From positions 2,356,001 to 2,420,000 of the forward strand of contig UFRQ01000003.1 in the NCBI GenBank assembly GCA_900444965.1: a stretch of 64,000 bases of DNA, in the 5' to 3' direction. A program made the position numbers and the translations under genes. Below the pieces are notes generated by a model. The model saw only the letters and a program-made list of their open reading frames with translations, ran no database searches and had not been told where the DNA came from. How positions within the stretch are numbered: position 1 is the stretch's first letter; every line of letters starts with the position of its first letter. Of this stretch, positions 8,384-18,148 are shown one piece after another. Source of the DNA: [Actinobacillus] rossii. GTDB taxonomy: Bacteria; Pseudomonadota; Gammaproteobacteria; Enterobacterales; Pasteurellaceae.

Positions 8384-8446
8384 TAAGAGTGTCTTTATTC
8401 AATTACCTGTATACCCTATCAGTTTACGCATAAGATTTTGAATCCG
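8343..8446. repeat. ICE attachment-site core, two 13-bp direct copies
   Basis: GATTTTGAATCCG occurs at 8343-8355 in the intact tRNA-Leu and at 8434-8446 in the chromosomal tRNA stump. In both it covers the anticodon loop and the 5' side of the anticodon stem. Left of the second copy the sequence stops resembling a tRNA, which places the element-chromosome junction within 8434-8446. Confidence 0.75.
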
Positions 8447-8474
8447 CTGCGTCTACCAATTTCGCCACCCAGGC
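8434..8474 (-). pseudogene. 5' half of the disrupted chromosomal tRNA-Leu
   Basis: The minus strand from 8474 reads GCCTGGGTGGCGAAATTGG and continues through the D-arm to the anticodon loop (GCGGATTCAAAATC), then breaks off into unrelated sequence at 8433. This is a standard Haemophilus tRNA-Leu start cut at the anticodon loop by element integration. The 3' half should lie at the other end of the element. Its function is presumably replaced by the intact copy at 8298-8383. Confidence 0.88.
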
Positions 8475-8588
8475 GTCACTGGTAAATATCAGTTGTTTGG
8501 TGTGCTGTGCATTATACGGTTATTCAAATGCCTTGCAAGTATTAATTATCAATTTTTGACTGTTCGCTTTAAAATTCACCAAAATTTA

Positions 8589-8622
8589 ACCGCACTTTTA
8601 TCTCATTGCAAAGGTGCGGTCA
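8589..8622 (-). terminator. Inverted uptake-signal pair, terminator of lptFG
   Basis: ACCGCACTTTT and AAAGGTGCGGT form a stem with one bulged base just after the lptG stop codon on the minus strand. Inverted uptake signals commonly act as terminators in Haemophilus. Confidence 0.6.
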
Positions 8623-8639
8623 GAAAATGAAAACTTTCA

Positions 8640-9707
8640 CTAATCTCGTTTACGACTTAACAGCCACCACGTAATTAACAAGAACATTAAGCTTGGCAGT
8701 AATGCACCGATTAATGGTGTCACGTTATACACTAATGTCAGTGGTCCAAAAATTTCATTTACGACATAGAAGAAGAAACCAAAACAAATGCCCGTAACAA
8801 TTCGCGCTCCGGCTGTTACACTACGTAATGGACCAAAAATAAATGAAAGTGCCAACATCATCATGACACCAACAGAAATAGGTTGAAATAATTTTCGCCA
8901 ATAGGTTAATTCGAATTTTTTACTATCCTGCCCCGTTTGTTTCAAGAAAGTAATGTATTCAGAGAGACCCGAAATCGAAAGCGATGTAGGACGCAAGGAC
9001 ACAATCCCTAGTTTATCGGGGGTCAGTGATGTTTTCCATTTTTGCGTCAAGTAATTGTTTGTTTCAATTTTATCCGCTGAAATTTTAGATACATTAAATT
9101 GTTTTAATGTCCAAGTACCATTCTTGTAGTCTGCTCCGCTGGCATGGCTTACGCTCTGTAATTTACGCCCATCATCAAAATGATAAATATAAACGTTTTT
9201 TAAGCTGGCATTTTCATTAACGCGTTGCACATAAATAAAATCATTGCCATCTTTTGCCCAAACACCATTTTTACTTGACATCAAAGAGCCACCAGAAACA
9301 GCTTTAGCACGCATATCACGCGCATATTGTTCTGTTTGTGGAATCCCCCATTCGCCAATAATCATAGTTAAAATAACCAAAGGCAACGCGGTTTTCATTA
9401 CGGCTAAACCAATTTTTAAACGAGAAAATCCCGCCGATTGCATCACAATCAATTCACTTCGACTCGCCAAATTACCTAACGCAATTAGCGCACCAAGTAA
9501 TGCTGCCATAGGGAAAAACGTTTCAATATCTTTAGGCATTGTTAACACGGTATAAGCGATTGCCTGAAGCATATCGTATGTACCACGTCCAACACTGCGG
9601 AATTGTTCTACGAATTTAATAATCGCCGATAAACCAACGAGCACAAGTAAAGTCGCAAAGATCGTACCTAAAATACTTTTACCGATATAACGTTCGAGCG
9701 TATTCAT
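8640..9707 (-). CDS. lptG: LPS export ABC transporter permease LptG
   Basis: Inner-membrane permease of the LptBFG complex that extracts lipopolysaccharide from the inner membrane and passes it to LptC/LptA. The 355-aa protein has the YjgP/YjgQ architecture: transmembrane helices at about residues 10-35, 55-80 and 100-120, a large periplasmic beta-jellyroll domain (about 130-260), and three C-terminal helices (275-350). Starts MNTLERYIGKSILGTIF with AAGGAT upstream. It lies 9 bp downstream of lptF in one operon, the usual order. Confidence 0.95.
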   Translation of the reverse strand: MNTLERYIGKSILGTIFATLLVLVGLSAIIKFVEQFRSVGRGTYDMLQAIAYTVLTMPKDIETFFPMAALLGALIALGNLASRSELIVMQSAGFSRLKIGLAVMKTALPLVILTMIIGEWGIPQTEQYARDMRAKAVSGGSLMSSKNGVWAKDGNDFIYVQRVNENASLKNVYIYHFDDGRKLQSVSHASGADYKNGTWTLKQFNVSKISADKIETNNYLTQKWKTSLTPDKLGIVSLRPTSLSISGLSEYITFLKQTGQDSKKFELTYWRKLFQPISVGVMMMLALSFIFGPLRSVTAGARIVTGICFGFFFYVVNEIFGPLTLVYNVTPLIGALLPSLMFLLITWWLLSRKRD

Positions 9708-9716
9708 TGACTATCC

Positions 9717-10814
9717 TTATGCTGCTTTGCGATTAAACAAATTACGAATTTTATACATAAACGCACTTTCCCAACTATTTAATACCACACCAATAATGAG
9801 AAATAAAACGCTCACTAAAGGCATAAAAATGCTGGCATCTAATTTACCTGCTCCACCCGCAGATTTTAACGAACTCTGAGCGAGAAAATAAATCAGGTAT
9901 AACATAAGGGCGGGCAACATTTTAGCAAAGCGACCTTGGCGTGGGTTAACACGACTCAATGGCACCGCAATTAATGCCATTAACGGCACTGCAATGACTA
10001 ATACAATGCGCCAATGCAATTCCGCTTTCATTGCCGGACTCTTGCCTTTTAATAATTCATTAAAGGTTAATTCTTCGGCTTCTGTATTCGCCGTATTCGT
10101 TTCTTGATGACCTAAATAGGCTTGGTATTCATCAAAATGTGTAATACGAAAGTCTGGTAATGTTGCCGAACCTTCCACGCGTTGGCTATTTTGTAAATTT
10201 AAAATCTGATCACCATTTGGCAGTGATTTTAATTCACCTTTTTCAGCGGTAATCACGGACGGTTTTGAATTACCCTTAGTTTTTGTTTGGAACAAATACA
10301 CATCTTTAATTTGATTATTTTCAATATTATTGATAAATAACACAAAATCATTATTGTTAGATGTCATAAACTGACCTGCTGACAGTGCCGCCATGCGTGG
10401 GTTGGCTTTGGCATCATCAATAATTTCCGCTTGTTTTTTAATTGCCCAAGGCGACACCCAAAGTGCGTTATATGCTGCCAACGCACCTGTAAACAGCGAT
10501 AACATCAATGCAACACGGACTAAAATACGCGAGCCGACACCACAAGCACGCATAACCGTAATTTCACTTTCTGCATACAAACGCCCAAACGTTAACAAAA
10601 TCGCAATAAATAAACATAATGGCAGCATTAATTGCGCCATCGTCGGCATACCAAGTCCTAATAATGACACAACAAGATCAGCAGGAACATTACCGCTCGC
10701 CGCAGAACCTAATACACGCACAAGTTGCTGACAAAAGAAAATCAACAACAAAATAAACAAAATCGCGATTTGGCTTTTGAATACTTCTTTCGTTAAATAC
10801 TTGGTTAAAATCAC
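9717..10814 (-). CDS. lptF: LPS export ABC transporter permease LptF
   Basis: Partner of LptG in the LptB2FG exporter that drives lipopolysaccharide transport across the envelope. Its 365 aa show the same six-helix plan with a periplasmic domain: N-terminal helices begin [34 protein letters not shown], the coupling region reads [38 protein letters not shown], and C-terminal helices span about 270-345. The start codon is GTG at 10812-10814. It is divergent from pepA, with about 130 bp between them for both promoters. Confidence 0.95.
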   Translation of the reverse strand: MILTKYLTKEVFKSQIAILFILLLIFFCQQLVRVLGSAASGNVPADLVVSLLGLGMPTMAQLMLPLCLFIAILLTFGRLYAESEITVMRACGVGSRILVRVALMLSLFTGALAAYNALWVSPWAIKKQAEIIDDAKANPRMAALSAGQFMTSNNNDFVLFINNIENNQIKDVYLFQTKTKGNSKPSVITAEKGELKSLPNGDQILNLQNSQRVEGSATLPDFRITHFDEYQAYLGHQETNTANTEAEELTFNELLKGKSPAMKAELHWRIVLVIAVPLMALIAVPLSRVNPRQGRFAKMLPALMLYLIYFLAQSSLKSAGGAGKLDASIFMPLVSVLFLIIGVVLNSWESAFMYKIRNLFNRKAA

Positions 10815-10946
10815 GTTATCTTTTTTTCCGCTTGCAATTTAATTCAATTTCATTCATTTTATGATCGCACTTTAAGCTCATAAGTTCAGTCAAATTGGAC
10901 CGCTTATGATAGCTTATTTTCACTCATAAAAATAGTAGGACAAAAA

Positions 10947-12398
10947 ATGAAATATTCAGCCAATTTAACCGCACTTAACACCGCAGATGCGGTATTAGTC
11001 GCTATTTTCGAAGATAGTGAGTTATCAGAAACAGCGAAAAAATTCGATACACAAGGTGAAATCACCGCCTTACTAAAGTGCGGTGAAATTTCAGGTAAAA
11101 TCGGGGAAAGCACATTACTTCGTCAAGGTACACAACGCATTTTACTTGTAGGCGCAGGCAAACCAGGAGAAATTACAGTACGTCAGTTTAAACAAATCGT
11201 ACAAAAAGCATTCCAAGTTATCAAAACAACAGCCAGTAAAAACATGGTAAATGCGCTAACAGATGTACAAATTAAAGACCGCGATCTCTATTGGAATGTA
11301 CGCTTTGCTATTGAGACATTTGAAGCAGAACGTTATGTTTTTGATGAATTCAAAAGTCAAAAAGCTGACCAATTAAAATTGGAAAATATCGTTTTTCCAA
11401 TCGATAATGCAGAAACACAACGCGCTATTCAGCATGCTAATGCTGTAGCTTTAGGGATTAAATTAGCAAGAGATGTTGCCAATTGCCCACCCAATATCTG
11501 TAACCCTAAATATCTTGCTGAACAAGCAAAAACACTGGAAAAACGCACCGCACTTGTGAAAACAACAGTGCTCGGTGAAAAAGAAATGGCCGAACTCGGA
11601 ATGCATGCTTATTTAGGCGTTTCACAAGGTTCAAAAAATGAAGCCCAAATTTCTATTATGGAATACTGTAATCACCCTAATCCCGATGCCAAACCTATCG
11701 TTTTGGTGGGTAAAGGCTTAACTTTTGATGCAGGCGGTATTTCGCTTAAACCTGCAGCCGAAATGGATGAAATGAAATACGATATGTGCGGTGCGGCGTC
11801 TGTTTATGGTGTGATGAATGCGCTAGCCGAACTACAACTGCCATTGAATGTAATTGGTGTGCTTGCCGGCTGTGAGAATTTACCTGATGGCAATGCTTAT
11901 CGCCCCGGTGATATTTTAACCACCATGAATGGTTTAACTGTGGAAGTATTAAATACGGATGCAGAAGGGCGATTAGTCTTATGTGACACACTGACTTATG
12001 TAGAACGATTTGAGCCGGAATGTGTAATTGATATCGCGACCTTAACAGGGGCTTGTGTAGTCGCATTAGGTCAGCACAATAGCGGTTTAGTATCCACCGA
12101 TGATGCCCTTGCCGATACGTTATTCCAAGCATCACAACAGACTCAAGATAAAGCTTGGCGCTTGCCACTTAGCGAAGAATATCAAGAACAACTTAAATCT
12201 CCATTTGCCGATCTTGCTAATATTGGCGGACGTTGGGGCGGCGCGATTACAGCGGGGGCTTTCTTGTCTAATTTCACAAAAAAATATCCTTGGGCGCATT
12301 TAGATATTGCTGGAACAGCTTGGTTGCAGGGGGCTAACAAAGGAGCGACAGGACGACCTGTGAGTTTGTTGACACAATTTTTAATTAATCAATGTTAA
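10947..12398 (+). CDS. pepA: Leucyl aminopeptidase (M17), PepA
   Basis: Cytosolic metalloaminopeptidase releasing N-terminal residues from peptides; E. coli PepA also binds DNA. The C-terminal catalytic domain shows the metal/active-site motifs [27 protein letters not shown] and the M17 signature [10 protein letters not shown], followed by [14 protein letters not shown]. The protein is 483 aa, close to the family's usual 480-500. ATG preceded by AGGACAAAAA. It carries one internal exact uptake signal at 11076-11084. Stand-alone gene divergent from lptF and closed by a hairpin after the stop codon. Confidence 0.95.
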   Translation: MKYSANLTALNTADAVLVAIFEDSELSETAKKFDTQGEITALLKCGEISGKIGESTLLRQGTQRILLVGAGKPGEITVRQFKQIVQKAFQVIKTTASKNMVNALTDVQIKDRDLYWNVRFAIETFEAERYVFDEFKSQKADQLKLENIVFPIDNAETQRAIQHANAVALGIKLARDVANCPPNICNPKYLAEQAKTLEKRTALVKTTVLGEKEMAELGMHAYLGVSQGSKNEAQISIMEYCNHPNPDAKPIVLVGKGLTFDAGGISLKPAAEMDEMKYDMCGAASVYGVMNALAELQLPLNVIGVLAGCENLPDGNAYRPGDILTTMNGLTVEVLNTDAEGRLVLCDTLTYVERFEPECVIDIATLTGACVVALGQHNSGLVSTDDALADTLFQASQQTQDKAWRLPLSEEYQEQLKSPFADLANIGGRWGGAITAGAFLSNFTKKYPWAHLDIAGTAWLQGANKGATGRPVSLLTQFLINQC

Positions 12399-12422
12399 CA
12401 ATTATGCCATTCTGATTCGAAC

Positions 12423-12450
12423 AGGAGCGAAATTTTTCGCTCCTATTTGG
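12423..12450 (+). terminator. Terminator after pepA
   Basis: Ten-base arms AGGAGCGAAA (12423-12432) and TTTCGCTCCT (12435-12444) directly after the pepA stop; the tail ATTTGGCTT is only moderately T-rich. It also lies at the end of the convergent quinone-reductase gene. Confidence 0.65.
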
Positions 12451-12451
12451 C

Positions 12452-13033
12452 TTAAAGTGCGGTCAAATTTTTCAATGTTTTTTCTGCGACTTGCTCAAGC
12501 ATCCCTTGGCGTTCGATATCCGTGATAGAATATAAACTGCCAAACAGACAATGCTCAATATCTGTAATACCGCAAAAATTGAATAAACCGTTGACGAGAC
12601 AAATGTCTAATCCTTTCGCATAACCATTCGCCTGATATTCTGCTACATTACTGCCAATGTTGATAAACTGTTGCATTTTTTTGCCATGAATTAACCCGAC
12701 AGATCCTGTTTCATCCGTTTTATACGCAAATCCATGTGTCAATACACGATCCAAATACCCTTTTAAAATAGCCGGAAATCCCATCCACCAAACAGGATAA
12801 ATTAATGTAATTAAATCAGCCTCGCGAATATATTGTTGCTCCTGCAGAATTTCAGCTGACAGTTCACCTTTCATTTCCGCCGCACTTAAAATAGGGTTGA
12901 AATTCATCGCATACAGATCCCGTATCACAACGTTTGCCCCTGCGGTTTGAGTCGCTTGCACGACTCGTTCGACCATCGCTTTTGTGAAACTATTTGGATT
13001 AGGATGCGCAAAAATAATTAAATGAGTTGTCAT
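12452..13033 (-). CDS. NAD(P)H:quinone oxidoreductase, flavodoxin-2 fold
   Basis: FMN- or FAD-binding two-electron reductase of quinones (NQO1/KefF/YwrO type), cytosolic. The 193-aa sequence has the fold's opening strand and loop HLIIFAHPNPNSFTKAM, then ADLITLIYPVWWMGFPAILKGYLDRVLTHGFAYK, the hallmark of the family, and IGSNVAEYQANG near residue 130. The ATG has AAGGTAAC upstream. It stands alone, convergent with pepA and upstream of no operon partner. Exact substrate cannot be told from sequence. An uptake signal lies inside its 3' end. Confidence 0.85.
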   Translation of the reverse strand: MTTHLIIFAHPNPNSFTKAMVERVVQATQTAGANVVIRDLYAMNFNPILSAAEMKGELSAEILQEQQYIREADLITLIYPVWWMGFPAILKGYLDRVLTHGFAYKTDETGSVGLIHGKKMQQFINIGSNVAEYQANGYAKGLDICLVNGLFNFCGITDIEHCLFGSLYSITDIERQGMLEQVAEKTLKNLTAL

Positions 13034-13090
13034 AAAGTTACCTTAAGCAGAAAGGGCGTATATCCCACGCCCCATACAGATTAAAACAGA

Positions 13091-13552
13091 TTAAAATTTT
13101 ATTACCGTTAATGTAATTCCTTGTACTGATTGGACTTTAATCCTATCGCCAACAGTCAAATTTTCACCTTGAATACGCCAAGTGGTATCACCAAAACGCC
13201 CACGCCCAATATGATTAGCAGACATTTCTTCAACCAACCCTGTTGCACCAAGCATAGCATGATCACGTTGATTTAACGCAGATTGTTGATCATCGGCCTT
13301 GTCTCTATGGTGCTGATATTTCCACCAAATCAAGCTCAAAATTGTAGCTAAAATCGCATATATTATGCCAAGCACAGTCAAGGATATGGAGGGAATTAAT
13401 GCCATAACAGCCGCCATTACAATTGCCGCTAAGCCCCACCAAAGTAAGAATATTCCTGGCACGACAATTTCAGCAATGAGTAACATGAAACCTAAAATCA
13501 ACCAATGCCATACGCCCCATGTAGAAAACCATTCTGCTGAAAACATTTCCAT
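13091..13552 (-). CDS. NfeD-family membrane protein (YbbK-type)
   Basis: Small integral membrane protein with a soluble OB-fold tail, the usual partner of SPFH/band-7 proteins. Two or three hydrophobic segments occupy residues about 15-85 (WLILGFMLLIAEIVVPGIFLLWWGLAAIVMAAVMA and TVLGIIYAILATILSLIWW). The C-terminal part (GATGLVEEMSANHIGRGRFGDTTWRIQGENLTVGDRIKVQSVQGITLTV) is the NfeD C-terminal OB domain. The gene follows the SPFH gene by 9 bp in one operon, which is the standard pairing. The role is presumably membrane-domain organisation or quality control. Confidence 0.9.
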   Translation of the reverse strand: MEMFSAEWFSTWGVWHWLILGFMLLIAEIVVPGIFLLWWGLAAIVMAAVMALIPSISLTVLGIIYAILATILSLIWWKYQHHRDKADDQQSALNQRDHAMLGATGLVEEMSANHIGRGRFGDTTWRIQGENLTVGDRIKVQSVQGITLTVIKF

Positions 13553-13561
13553 AGGGACTCC

Positions 13562-14473
13562 TTATTTTTTATCACCTTTAAGTAATTCAGCAATCCCCGC
13601 CACAGAACCAATTAAATTACCCGCTTCAAGTGGCATTAGCACAACTTTGCTGTTATCCGAACCACCAATTTCTTTTAATGCTTCAGTATATTTTTGAGCA
13701 ATAAAATAATTAATTGCTTTGGTATCACCATTTGCAATCGCATCAGATACCATTTGTGTCGCCTTCGCTTCAGCTTCAGCTGCACGTTCACGCGCTTCTG
13801 CCTGTAAAATCGCTTCTTGTTTTTCCCCTTCAGCTTTTAGGATTCGCGATTGTTTTTCCCCTTCAGCGCGTAAAATTTGGGCTTGACGCACCCCTTCGGC
13901 TTCAAGAATTTCCGCACGTTTATTACGCTCGGCTTTCATCTGTGCATTCATTGCTTCGCTTAATTCACGCGGCGGACGCACATCACGAATTTCGATACGA
14001 GTAACCTTAACACCCCACGGATTAGTCGCTTCATCCACGATTGAAAGTAAACGACCATTAATGCTATCGCGTTGCGATAACATTTCATCGAGCTCCATTC
14101 CCCCTAATACCGTACGAATATTAGTCATAACTAAGTTAATAATCGCCTGTTCAAGATGATTCACTTCATAAGCCGCACTGCGAGCATCAATCACTTGTAC
14201 AAAACACACAGCATCAATAGAAACATTGGCGTTATCTTTTGAAATGACTTCTTGTGACGGAATATCTAAAACCTGTTCCATCATATTGATTTTACGCCCA
14301 ACGCGATCTACAAATGGCACAACGAAGTTCAAACCAGGTGTTAACGTCTTCGTATAACGACCAAAACGCTCAATTGTCCAGTGATAACCTTGCGGTACCG
14401 CTTTTACTGTTGAATAAAGTGCTAATACCACAAGTGCTATAAAAGCCAGTGTTGCAACGGGTAATCCTTCCAT
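13562..14473 (-). CDS. qmcA: SPFH/band-7 (stomatin-like) membrane protein, QmcA type
   Basis: Membrane-anchored scaffold of the stomatin/prohibitin group, thought to form lipid microdomains and modulate membrane proteases such as FtsH. One N-terminal anchor ([24 protein letters not shown]), then the band-7 domain starting [26 protein letters not shown] and including [25 protein letters not shown]. From about residue 180 a long Glu/Ala/Arg coiled coil (repeated AEGEKQ/AEGVRQ units). Length 303 aa fits E. coli QmcA (305). Operon with the NfeD gene downstream. Confidence 0.93.
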   Translation of the reverse strand: MEGLPVATLAFIALVVLALYSTVKAVPQGYHWTIERFGRYTKTLTPGLNFVVPFVDRVGRKINMMEQVLDIPSQEVISKDNANVSIDAVCFVQVIDARSAAYEVNHLEQAIINLVMTNIRTVLGGMELDEMLSQRDSINGRLLSIVDEATNPWGVKVTRIEIRDVRPPRELSEAMNAQMKAERNKRAEILEAEGVRQAQILRAEGEKQSRILKAEGEKQEAILQAEARERAAEAEAKATQMVSDAIANGDTKAINYFIAQKYTEALKEIGGSDNSKVVLMPLEAGNLIGSVAGIAELLKGDKK

Positions 14474-14520
14474 TTTGGACTCCTTAGTTATTGTTAAAAT
14501 TACGTAAAAACTATAACAAA

Positions 14521-15966
14521 TTAAACCGCACTTTGCACATATTTATATGTGTCATGTTCTGGCACAAACTCAAATAAATGCGTAATGCAATTAGGCGCAT
14601 CTTGATCTTGATGCGACACAAAAAGCAGCTGAGTTTGACTATTTGTCACAAGTTGATCAATAAAACTTTTTACTAATTTACGATTTACACCATCTAGCCC
14701 TTGTAATGGTTCGTCTAAAATCAATACAGGCGGATGTTTTACCATAGCACGTGTAATTAATAATAAACGTTGTTGTCCCCACGATAGAGAACGAAATGGC
14801 TTTTTCGCTAATGCCGTCAAATTTAAGCGTGAAAGCCATTGCATTGCTTTAATTCGCAAAGCGTCTGGCACTTGCTGATACACGCCAATACTGTCAAAGA
14901 AACCAGAAAGAATCACATCCAATGCGGAACTGTTAACACGATAATCCATATGCAATTGGCTACTAACATAACCAATTTTTGACTTAATATCCCAAATCGT
15001 CTCACCACTTCCCCGTTGTTTTCCAAACAATATCACATGGTTGCTAAAAGCTTGTGGGTGATCACCTGTAATCAATGAAAGCAACGTAGATTTCCCTGCA
15101 CCATTCGGCCCTTTAATCCACCAATGCTGATGGGGTTCAACAAGCCACGAAAGCTGATTCAAAATCACCTTGTCACCATATTGTACTGTGACATTTCGCA
15201 ACTCAAAGTGCGGTTGATTTTCAGGGAGTTTTATCGGCGGTGCAGCACTTTCTGGTAACGCCACATCTATCGCATTTTCAGCATACTGCAATTGTTGGAA
15301 AATACTCTGCTGTGCAATATGCTGGCGTTCGCCTTGCAAAATTAATTCAAAATTATCCAAAATGGCAATTTTTTTCGCCGCACTTGGAATATCACTAAAG
15401 CGATTAACAATTAGCACTAACGCCATTTTTTCGCTCAATTTATCCAATAATCTCATCCAATCTTGCACAGACTGATAATCTAAGCCTTCAAATGGCTCAT
15501 CTAAAATCAACAAATCAGGCACACTGACTAACGCTTGGGCTAATAAAACTTTACGACTTTCTCCCGTAGAAAGCTGCATAAATGGGCGTTCAAGTAATTT
15601 CGTGATATGCAAATATTCAGCATATTCTTCACAGAGCTTATGATTTTCAGTACCATTTAAAATAGTCTGACGAGCCGTTTTACCGAAATCATCAGGACTC
15701 ACCATATCATTATTCCGCTCTTTAAAGGTTTGTTCCAAAATACGTTGTTGCTTTTCAAAAGAAAGTAAACTGATACGACGAAATTGATTTTGATATTCGC
15801 CAGAATAAGCCGGAATGCTCCTCTCTAATACTAAAGAAAAAGCGGTTTTACCACTGCCATTACTTCCAATAACAACCCAATAATCTTGGGTATTAATCTC
15901 AAAGTGCGGTAGTGTTAAAAAACGATTTTGATGTAATTTAAATTGTGCATTTTGAATATGTAACAT
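14521..15966 (-). CDS. modF: ModF-type duplicated ABC ATPase
   Basis: Cytosolic tandem ABC ATPase homologous to E. coli ModF (PhrA), linked to molybdate metabolism but with no permease in this neighbourhood. Two nucleotide-binding domains: the first has Walker [11 protein letters not shown], signature [11 protein letters not shown] and Walker [13 protein letters not shown]; the second has [22 protein letters not shown] and [12 protein letters not shown]. The start at 15964-15966 is chosen because GGAAG lies five bases upstream; the 20 upstream open codons would run through the sstT terminator. Product 481 aa. Two uptake signals are embedded. Confidence 0.9.
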   Translation of the reverse strand: MLHIQNAQFKLHQNRFLTLPHFEINTQDYWVVIGSNGSGKTAFSLVLERSIPAYSGEYQNQFRRISLLSFEKQQRILEQTFKERNNDMVSPDDFGKTARQTILNGTENHKLCEEYAEYLHITKLLERPFMQLSTGESRKVLLAQALVSVPDLLILDEPFEGLDYQSVQDWMRLLDKLSEKMALVLIVNRFSDIPSAAKKIAILDNFELILQGERQHIAQQSIFQQLQYAENAIDVALPESAAPPIKLPENQPHFELRNVTVQYGDKVILNQLSWLVEPHQHWWIKGPNGAGKSTLLSLITGDHPQAFSNHVILFGKQRGSGETIWDIKSKIGYVSSQLHMDYRVNSSALDVILSGFFDSIGVYQQVPDALRIKAMQWLSRLNLTALAKKPFRSLSWGQQRLLLITRAMVKHPPVLILDEPLQGLDGVNRKLVKSFIDQLVTNSQTQLLFVSHQDQDAPNCITHLFEFVPEHDTYKYVQSAV

Positions 15967-15982
15967 AAAAACTTCCAAATAC

Positions 15983-16021
15983 AAAAAAAGCGACCACAGT
16001 GATTCACTGAAGTCGCTTTTT
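15983..16021 (-). terminator. Terminator after sstT
   Basis: Arms AAAAGCGAC (15986-15994) and GTCGCTTTT (16012-16020), with an inner CAGTG/CACTG stem, followed on the minus strand by seven T residues. It separates sstT from modF. Confidence 0.88.
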
Positions 16022-16029
16022 GACAAAAA

Positions 16030-17277
16030 TTAATTATGCATCATTTTACGTTCTTCAGCCATACAAACTGCTGCAGTAAATAAGACGTCAGTTGATGAGT
16101 TCAACGCCGTTTCAGTTGAATCTTGCAATACACCAATCACAAAACCAACAGCAATAACTTGTGCTGCGACATCCCCATTGATACCAAATAAGCTACAAGC
16201 TAATGGGATCAATAAAAGAGAACCGCCAGCCACACCAGATGCACCACAAGCACAAACAGCTGATACAACACTTAATAAAATCGCCGTTGGAATAGACACA
16301 GGAATACCGAGTGTTTGTACTGCCGCCAAAGTCAAAACTGTAATTGTGATAGCCGCGCCTGCCATATTAATGGTCGCACCAAGTGGAATTGAAACTGAAT
16401 AAGTTTCTTCATCTAAACCAAGTTCTTTGGATAAATCGATATTAACCGGAATATTCGCTGCTGAACTACGAGTAAAGAATGCTGTTAAGCCACTCACACT
16501 GACACATTTCCACACTAATGGATATGGATTACGACGGATTTTCCAAAATACAATAATTGGGTTGACGACAAATGCCACAAAGAACATTGCACCTAATAAC
16601 ACTAATAATAAGTGACCATAATCTAAAAGTGCTTTCAAACCTTTATCTGCAAGGGTAGCGGCGACTAAACCAAAAATCCCAAATGGCGCTAGACTAATGA
16701 CTAAGTGTACAATTTTTGAGACAGCTTCGGCACAATCATTAAATACATTTTTTGTCGTATCTGCACCATGACGCAATACAACGCCTAATGCAATGGCCCA
16801 AGCTAAAATACCGATAAAGTTACTTGTTGCAAGTGCTTCAATTGGATTAGCAAATATATTAGAAATTACGACAGCAAAGACTTCTGTTACACTTCCCGGC
16901 GGGGACAATGAATCTGCCACTGTTGCCAACGGGATATACATTGGAAATAAAAAGCTTGCTAATACCGCAATCACAGATGCTCCAAACGTACCAATAATAT
17001 AAAGCACAATAATGTCCTTCATATTACTTTTTGAACCCACTTTTTTGTTCGCTATAGCAGCGATAACGAGAACAAAAATTAAGATTGGAGCTACAGCACG
17101 TAAACCTTTAACAAAGAGTGAACCAAGAACCCCCACTTTTTCAGCTAAGTTGAAACCCAAAACAGGTTCTAAGTCAGGGCTGATTAATGCTGTAATTACA
17201 CCGAGAATTAATCCCACAAGAATGCGTTTCACTAAACTGCCGTGGAAGAAAAGAGAAATAAAACGAGAACTAGCCAT
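16030..17277 (-). CDS. sstT: Serine/threonine:sodium symporter SstT
   Basis: Inner-membrane sodium-coupled importer of serine and threonine, dicarboxylate/amino acid:cation symporter family. Strong agreement with E. coli SstT through [15 protein letters not shown] at the N-terminus and the transport core [72 protein letters not shown] and [22 protein letters not shown]. The ATG at 17275-17277 (MASSRFISL) is taken as start; the frame extends eight codons upstream only to a TTG. Product about 415 aa. Monocistronic with its own terminator. Confidence 0.95.
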   Translation of the reverse strand: MASSRFISLFFHGSLVKRILVGLILGVITALISPDLEPVLGFNLAEKVGVLGSLFVKGLRAVAPILIFVLVIAAIANKKVGSKSNMKDIIVLYIIGTFGASVIAVLASFLFPMYIPLATVADSLSPPGSVTEVFAVVISNIFANPIEALATSNFIGILAWAIALGVVLRHGADTTKNVFNDCAEAVSKIVHLVISLAPFGIFGLVAATLADKGLKALLDYGHLLLVLLGAMFFVAFVVNPIIVFWKIRRNPYPLVWKCVSVSGLTAFFTRSSAANIPVNIDLSKELGLDEETYSVSIPLGATINMAGAAITITVLTLAAVQTLGIPVSIPTAILLSVVSAVCACGASGVAGGSLLLIPLACSLFGINGDVAAQVIAVGFVIGVLQDSTETALNSSTDVLFTAAVCMAEERKMMHN

Positions 17278-17444
17278 AATTAAATCACTTAGGTTACGCA
17301 AGCGTTTGCTTGCTAGTTAAACAAAAGGATCTTGCGATCCAACAGGGAGATTTAAAGATAGCTCAAAACGTTTACAAAAGAAACAAGTAATTAAAAAATT
17401 ATTCTACTGATTAAAAAATTTCTAAAAAAGATCGAAAAAAACAG

Positions 17445-17494
17445 TTGACGATCTATTTTTAGATACAGTATTATACAGCTGTCTAAGAGAACAG
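17445..17494 (+). promoter_or_regulatory. Promoter with LexA (SOS) box upstream of the UmuD-like gene
   Basis: TTGACG (17445-17450) and TATTAT (17469-17474) are 18 bp apart. CTGT-ctaagaga-ACAG at 17479-17494 matches the enterobacterial-type LexA box CTGT-N8-ACAG exactly and covers the expected transcription start. The gene begins 60 bp downstream, so LexA repression with SOS induction is predicted. Confidence 0.75.
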
Positions 17495-17553
17495 CCTGAT
17501 TTAAATTATAGTATTTATATCATATTTTACACAGAAATAAATAGGAGCAGATT

Positions 17554-18018
17554 ATGCACTATAATAGAACTAACTCAATGATTGCTAATCATTTATCATA
17601 TAATCCGATGCCATTTTTTAATGATATAATGGAAAATGAAAATACAGCAAGCCAAAATTATAGCCGTAAACTGGATCTAAATTTATACTGTATTAAACGA
17701 CCACAACAAACTTGTTTTATTCGTGTAACTAACCCAGATATGATTGCCTGGGGTATTGAACAAGGCGATATGCTTGTAGTAGAAAAACATGAGATTCTAA
17801 ATGAAGGCGATTTAATTGTTATAGAGCAAAATCATAAAATGGAAATCTATGAATTTGTTACCCATAATAATGGGGAATTTGTCTTATTCGCACTCAGTTC
17901 TAAAGTGACGAATATCAAAACAGACAACATAGAAAAATTGAATGTAATTGGAACCGTAACAAATACAATTCATCAAATTAAACCACGCGCACGTAATATA
18001 ATGAAATTTGCAGCCTAG
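17554..18018 (+). CDS. UmuD/S24-like protein lacking the catalytic dyad
   Basis: Resembles UmuD over its whole length: MPFFNDIMENEN, then YSRKLDLNLYCIKRPQQTCFIRVTNPDMIAWGIEQGDMLVVE matches the UmuD order of N-terminal arm, DLNQLL and SMxxxGIxxGDLLIVD. The catalytic Ser of the SM motif is Asp (NPDM) and the position of the catalytic Lys is occupied by Tyr/Glu (MEIYEF); the Cys-Gly cleavage site is also missing. It is therefore probably unable to self-cleave. 154 aa; AGGAG precedes the ATG. No umuC follows; a terminator does. The LexA box supports an SOS role; the partner is unknown. Confidence 0.72.
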   Translation: MHYNRTNSMIANHLSYNPMPFFNDIMENENTASQNYSRKLDLNLYCIKRPQQTCFIRVTNPDMIAWGIEQGDMLVVEKHEILNEGDLIVIEQNHKMEIYEFVTHNNGEFVLFALSSKVTNIKTDNIEKLNVIGTVTNTIHQIKPRARNIMKFAA

Positions 18019-18088
18019 AATAGTTCTATAATAAAATAGATAAGTGAAACTAGGAATTTATAATAAAAAACGATAACACGCTAAAATC

Positions 18089-18130
18089 AAAAGCGCGGTC
18101 AAAATTACGATTATTTTGACCGCGCTTTTT
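18089..18130. terminator. Bidirectional terminator between the UmuD-like gene and the NlpC gene
   Basis: Perfect 17-bp arms at 18089-18105 and 18113-18129 (core AAAAGCGCGGTCAAAAT) with A-run before and T-run after, suitable for both convergent genes. The core resembles a mutated uptake-signal pair (GCGCGGT for GTGCGGT). Confidence 0.9.
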
Positions 18131-18148
18131 CATATCGAAACTATTTAA

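Larger units (their letters stand above)
1..8446. mobile_element. End of an integrative conjugative element (SPI-7/ICEHin1056-type), attL/parA end
   Basis: The minus-strand gene order parA, dnaB-type helicase, parB, DUF2857, STY4528-type replication protein, TIGR03761, DUF3158, ssb is the conserved maintenance module of SPI-7/PFGI-1-type elements. The right boundary lies in a tRNA-Leu locus, the known target of the Haemophilus ICEHin1056 family. No exact Haemophilus uptake signal was seen in this stretch, whereas the adjoining chromosome has many, which supports foreign origin. The integrase and conjugation genes would lie beyond the left edge. Boundary inferred from the duplicated tRNA sequence. 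Confidence 0.88.

Noticed and set aside
12100..12303. Extra open frames inside pepA, adk, aceF and other conserved genes
   Set aside because: They lie on other frames of strongly conserved genes, lack ribosome sites and show no family motifs.
16027..16060. Extended modF N-terminus of 20 residues
   Set aside because: The upstream codons are encoded by the sstT terminator hairpin; the downstream ATG has a ribosome site and matches ModF.
17554..18018. Calling the SOS gene lexA or a true umuD
   Set aside because: No helix-turn-helix domain as in LexA; catalytic Ser/Lys and the cleavage site of UmuD are missing.
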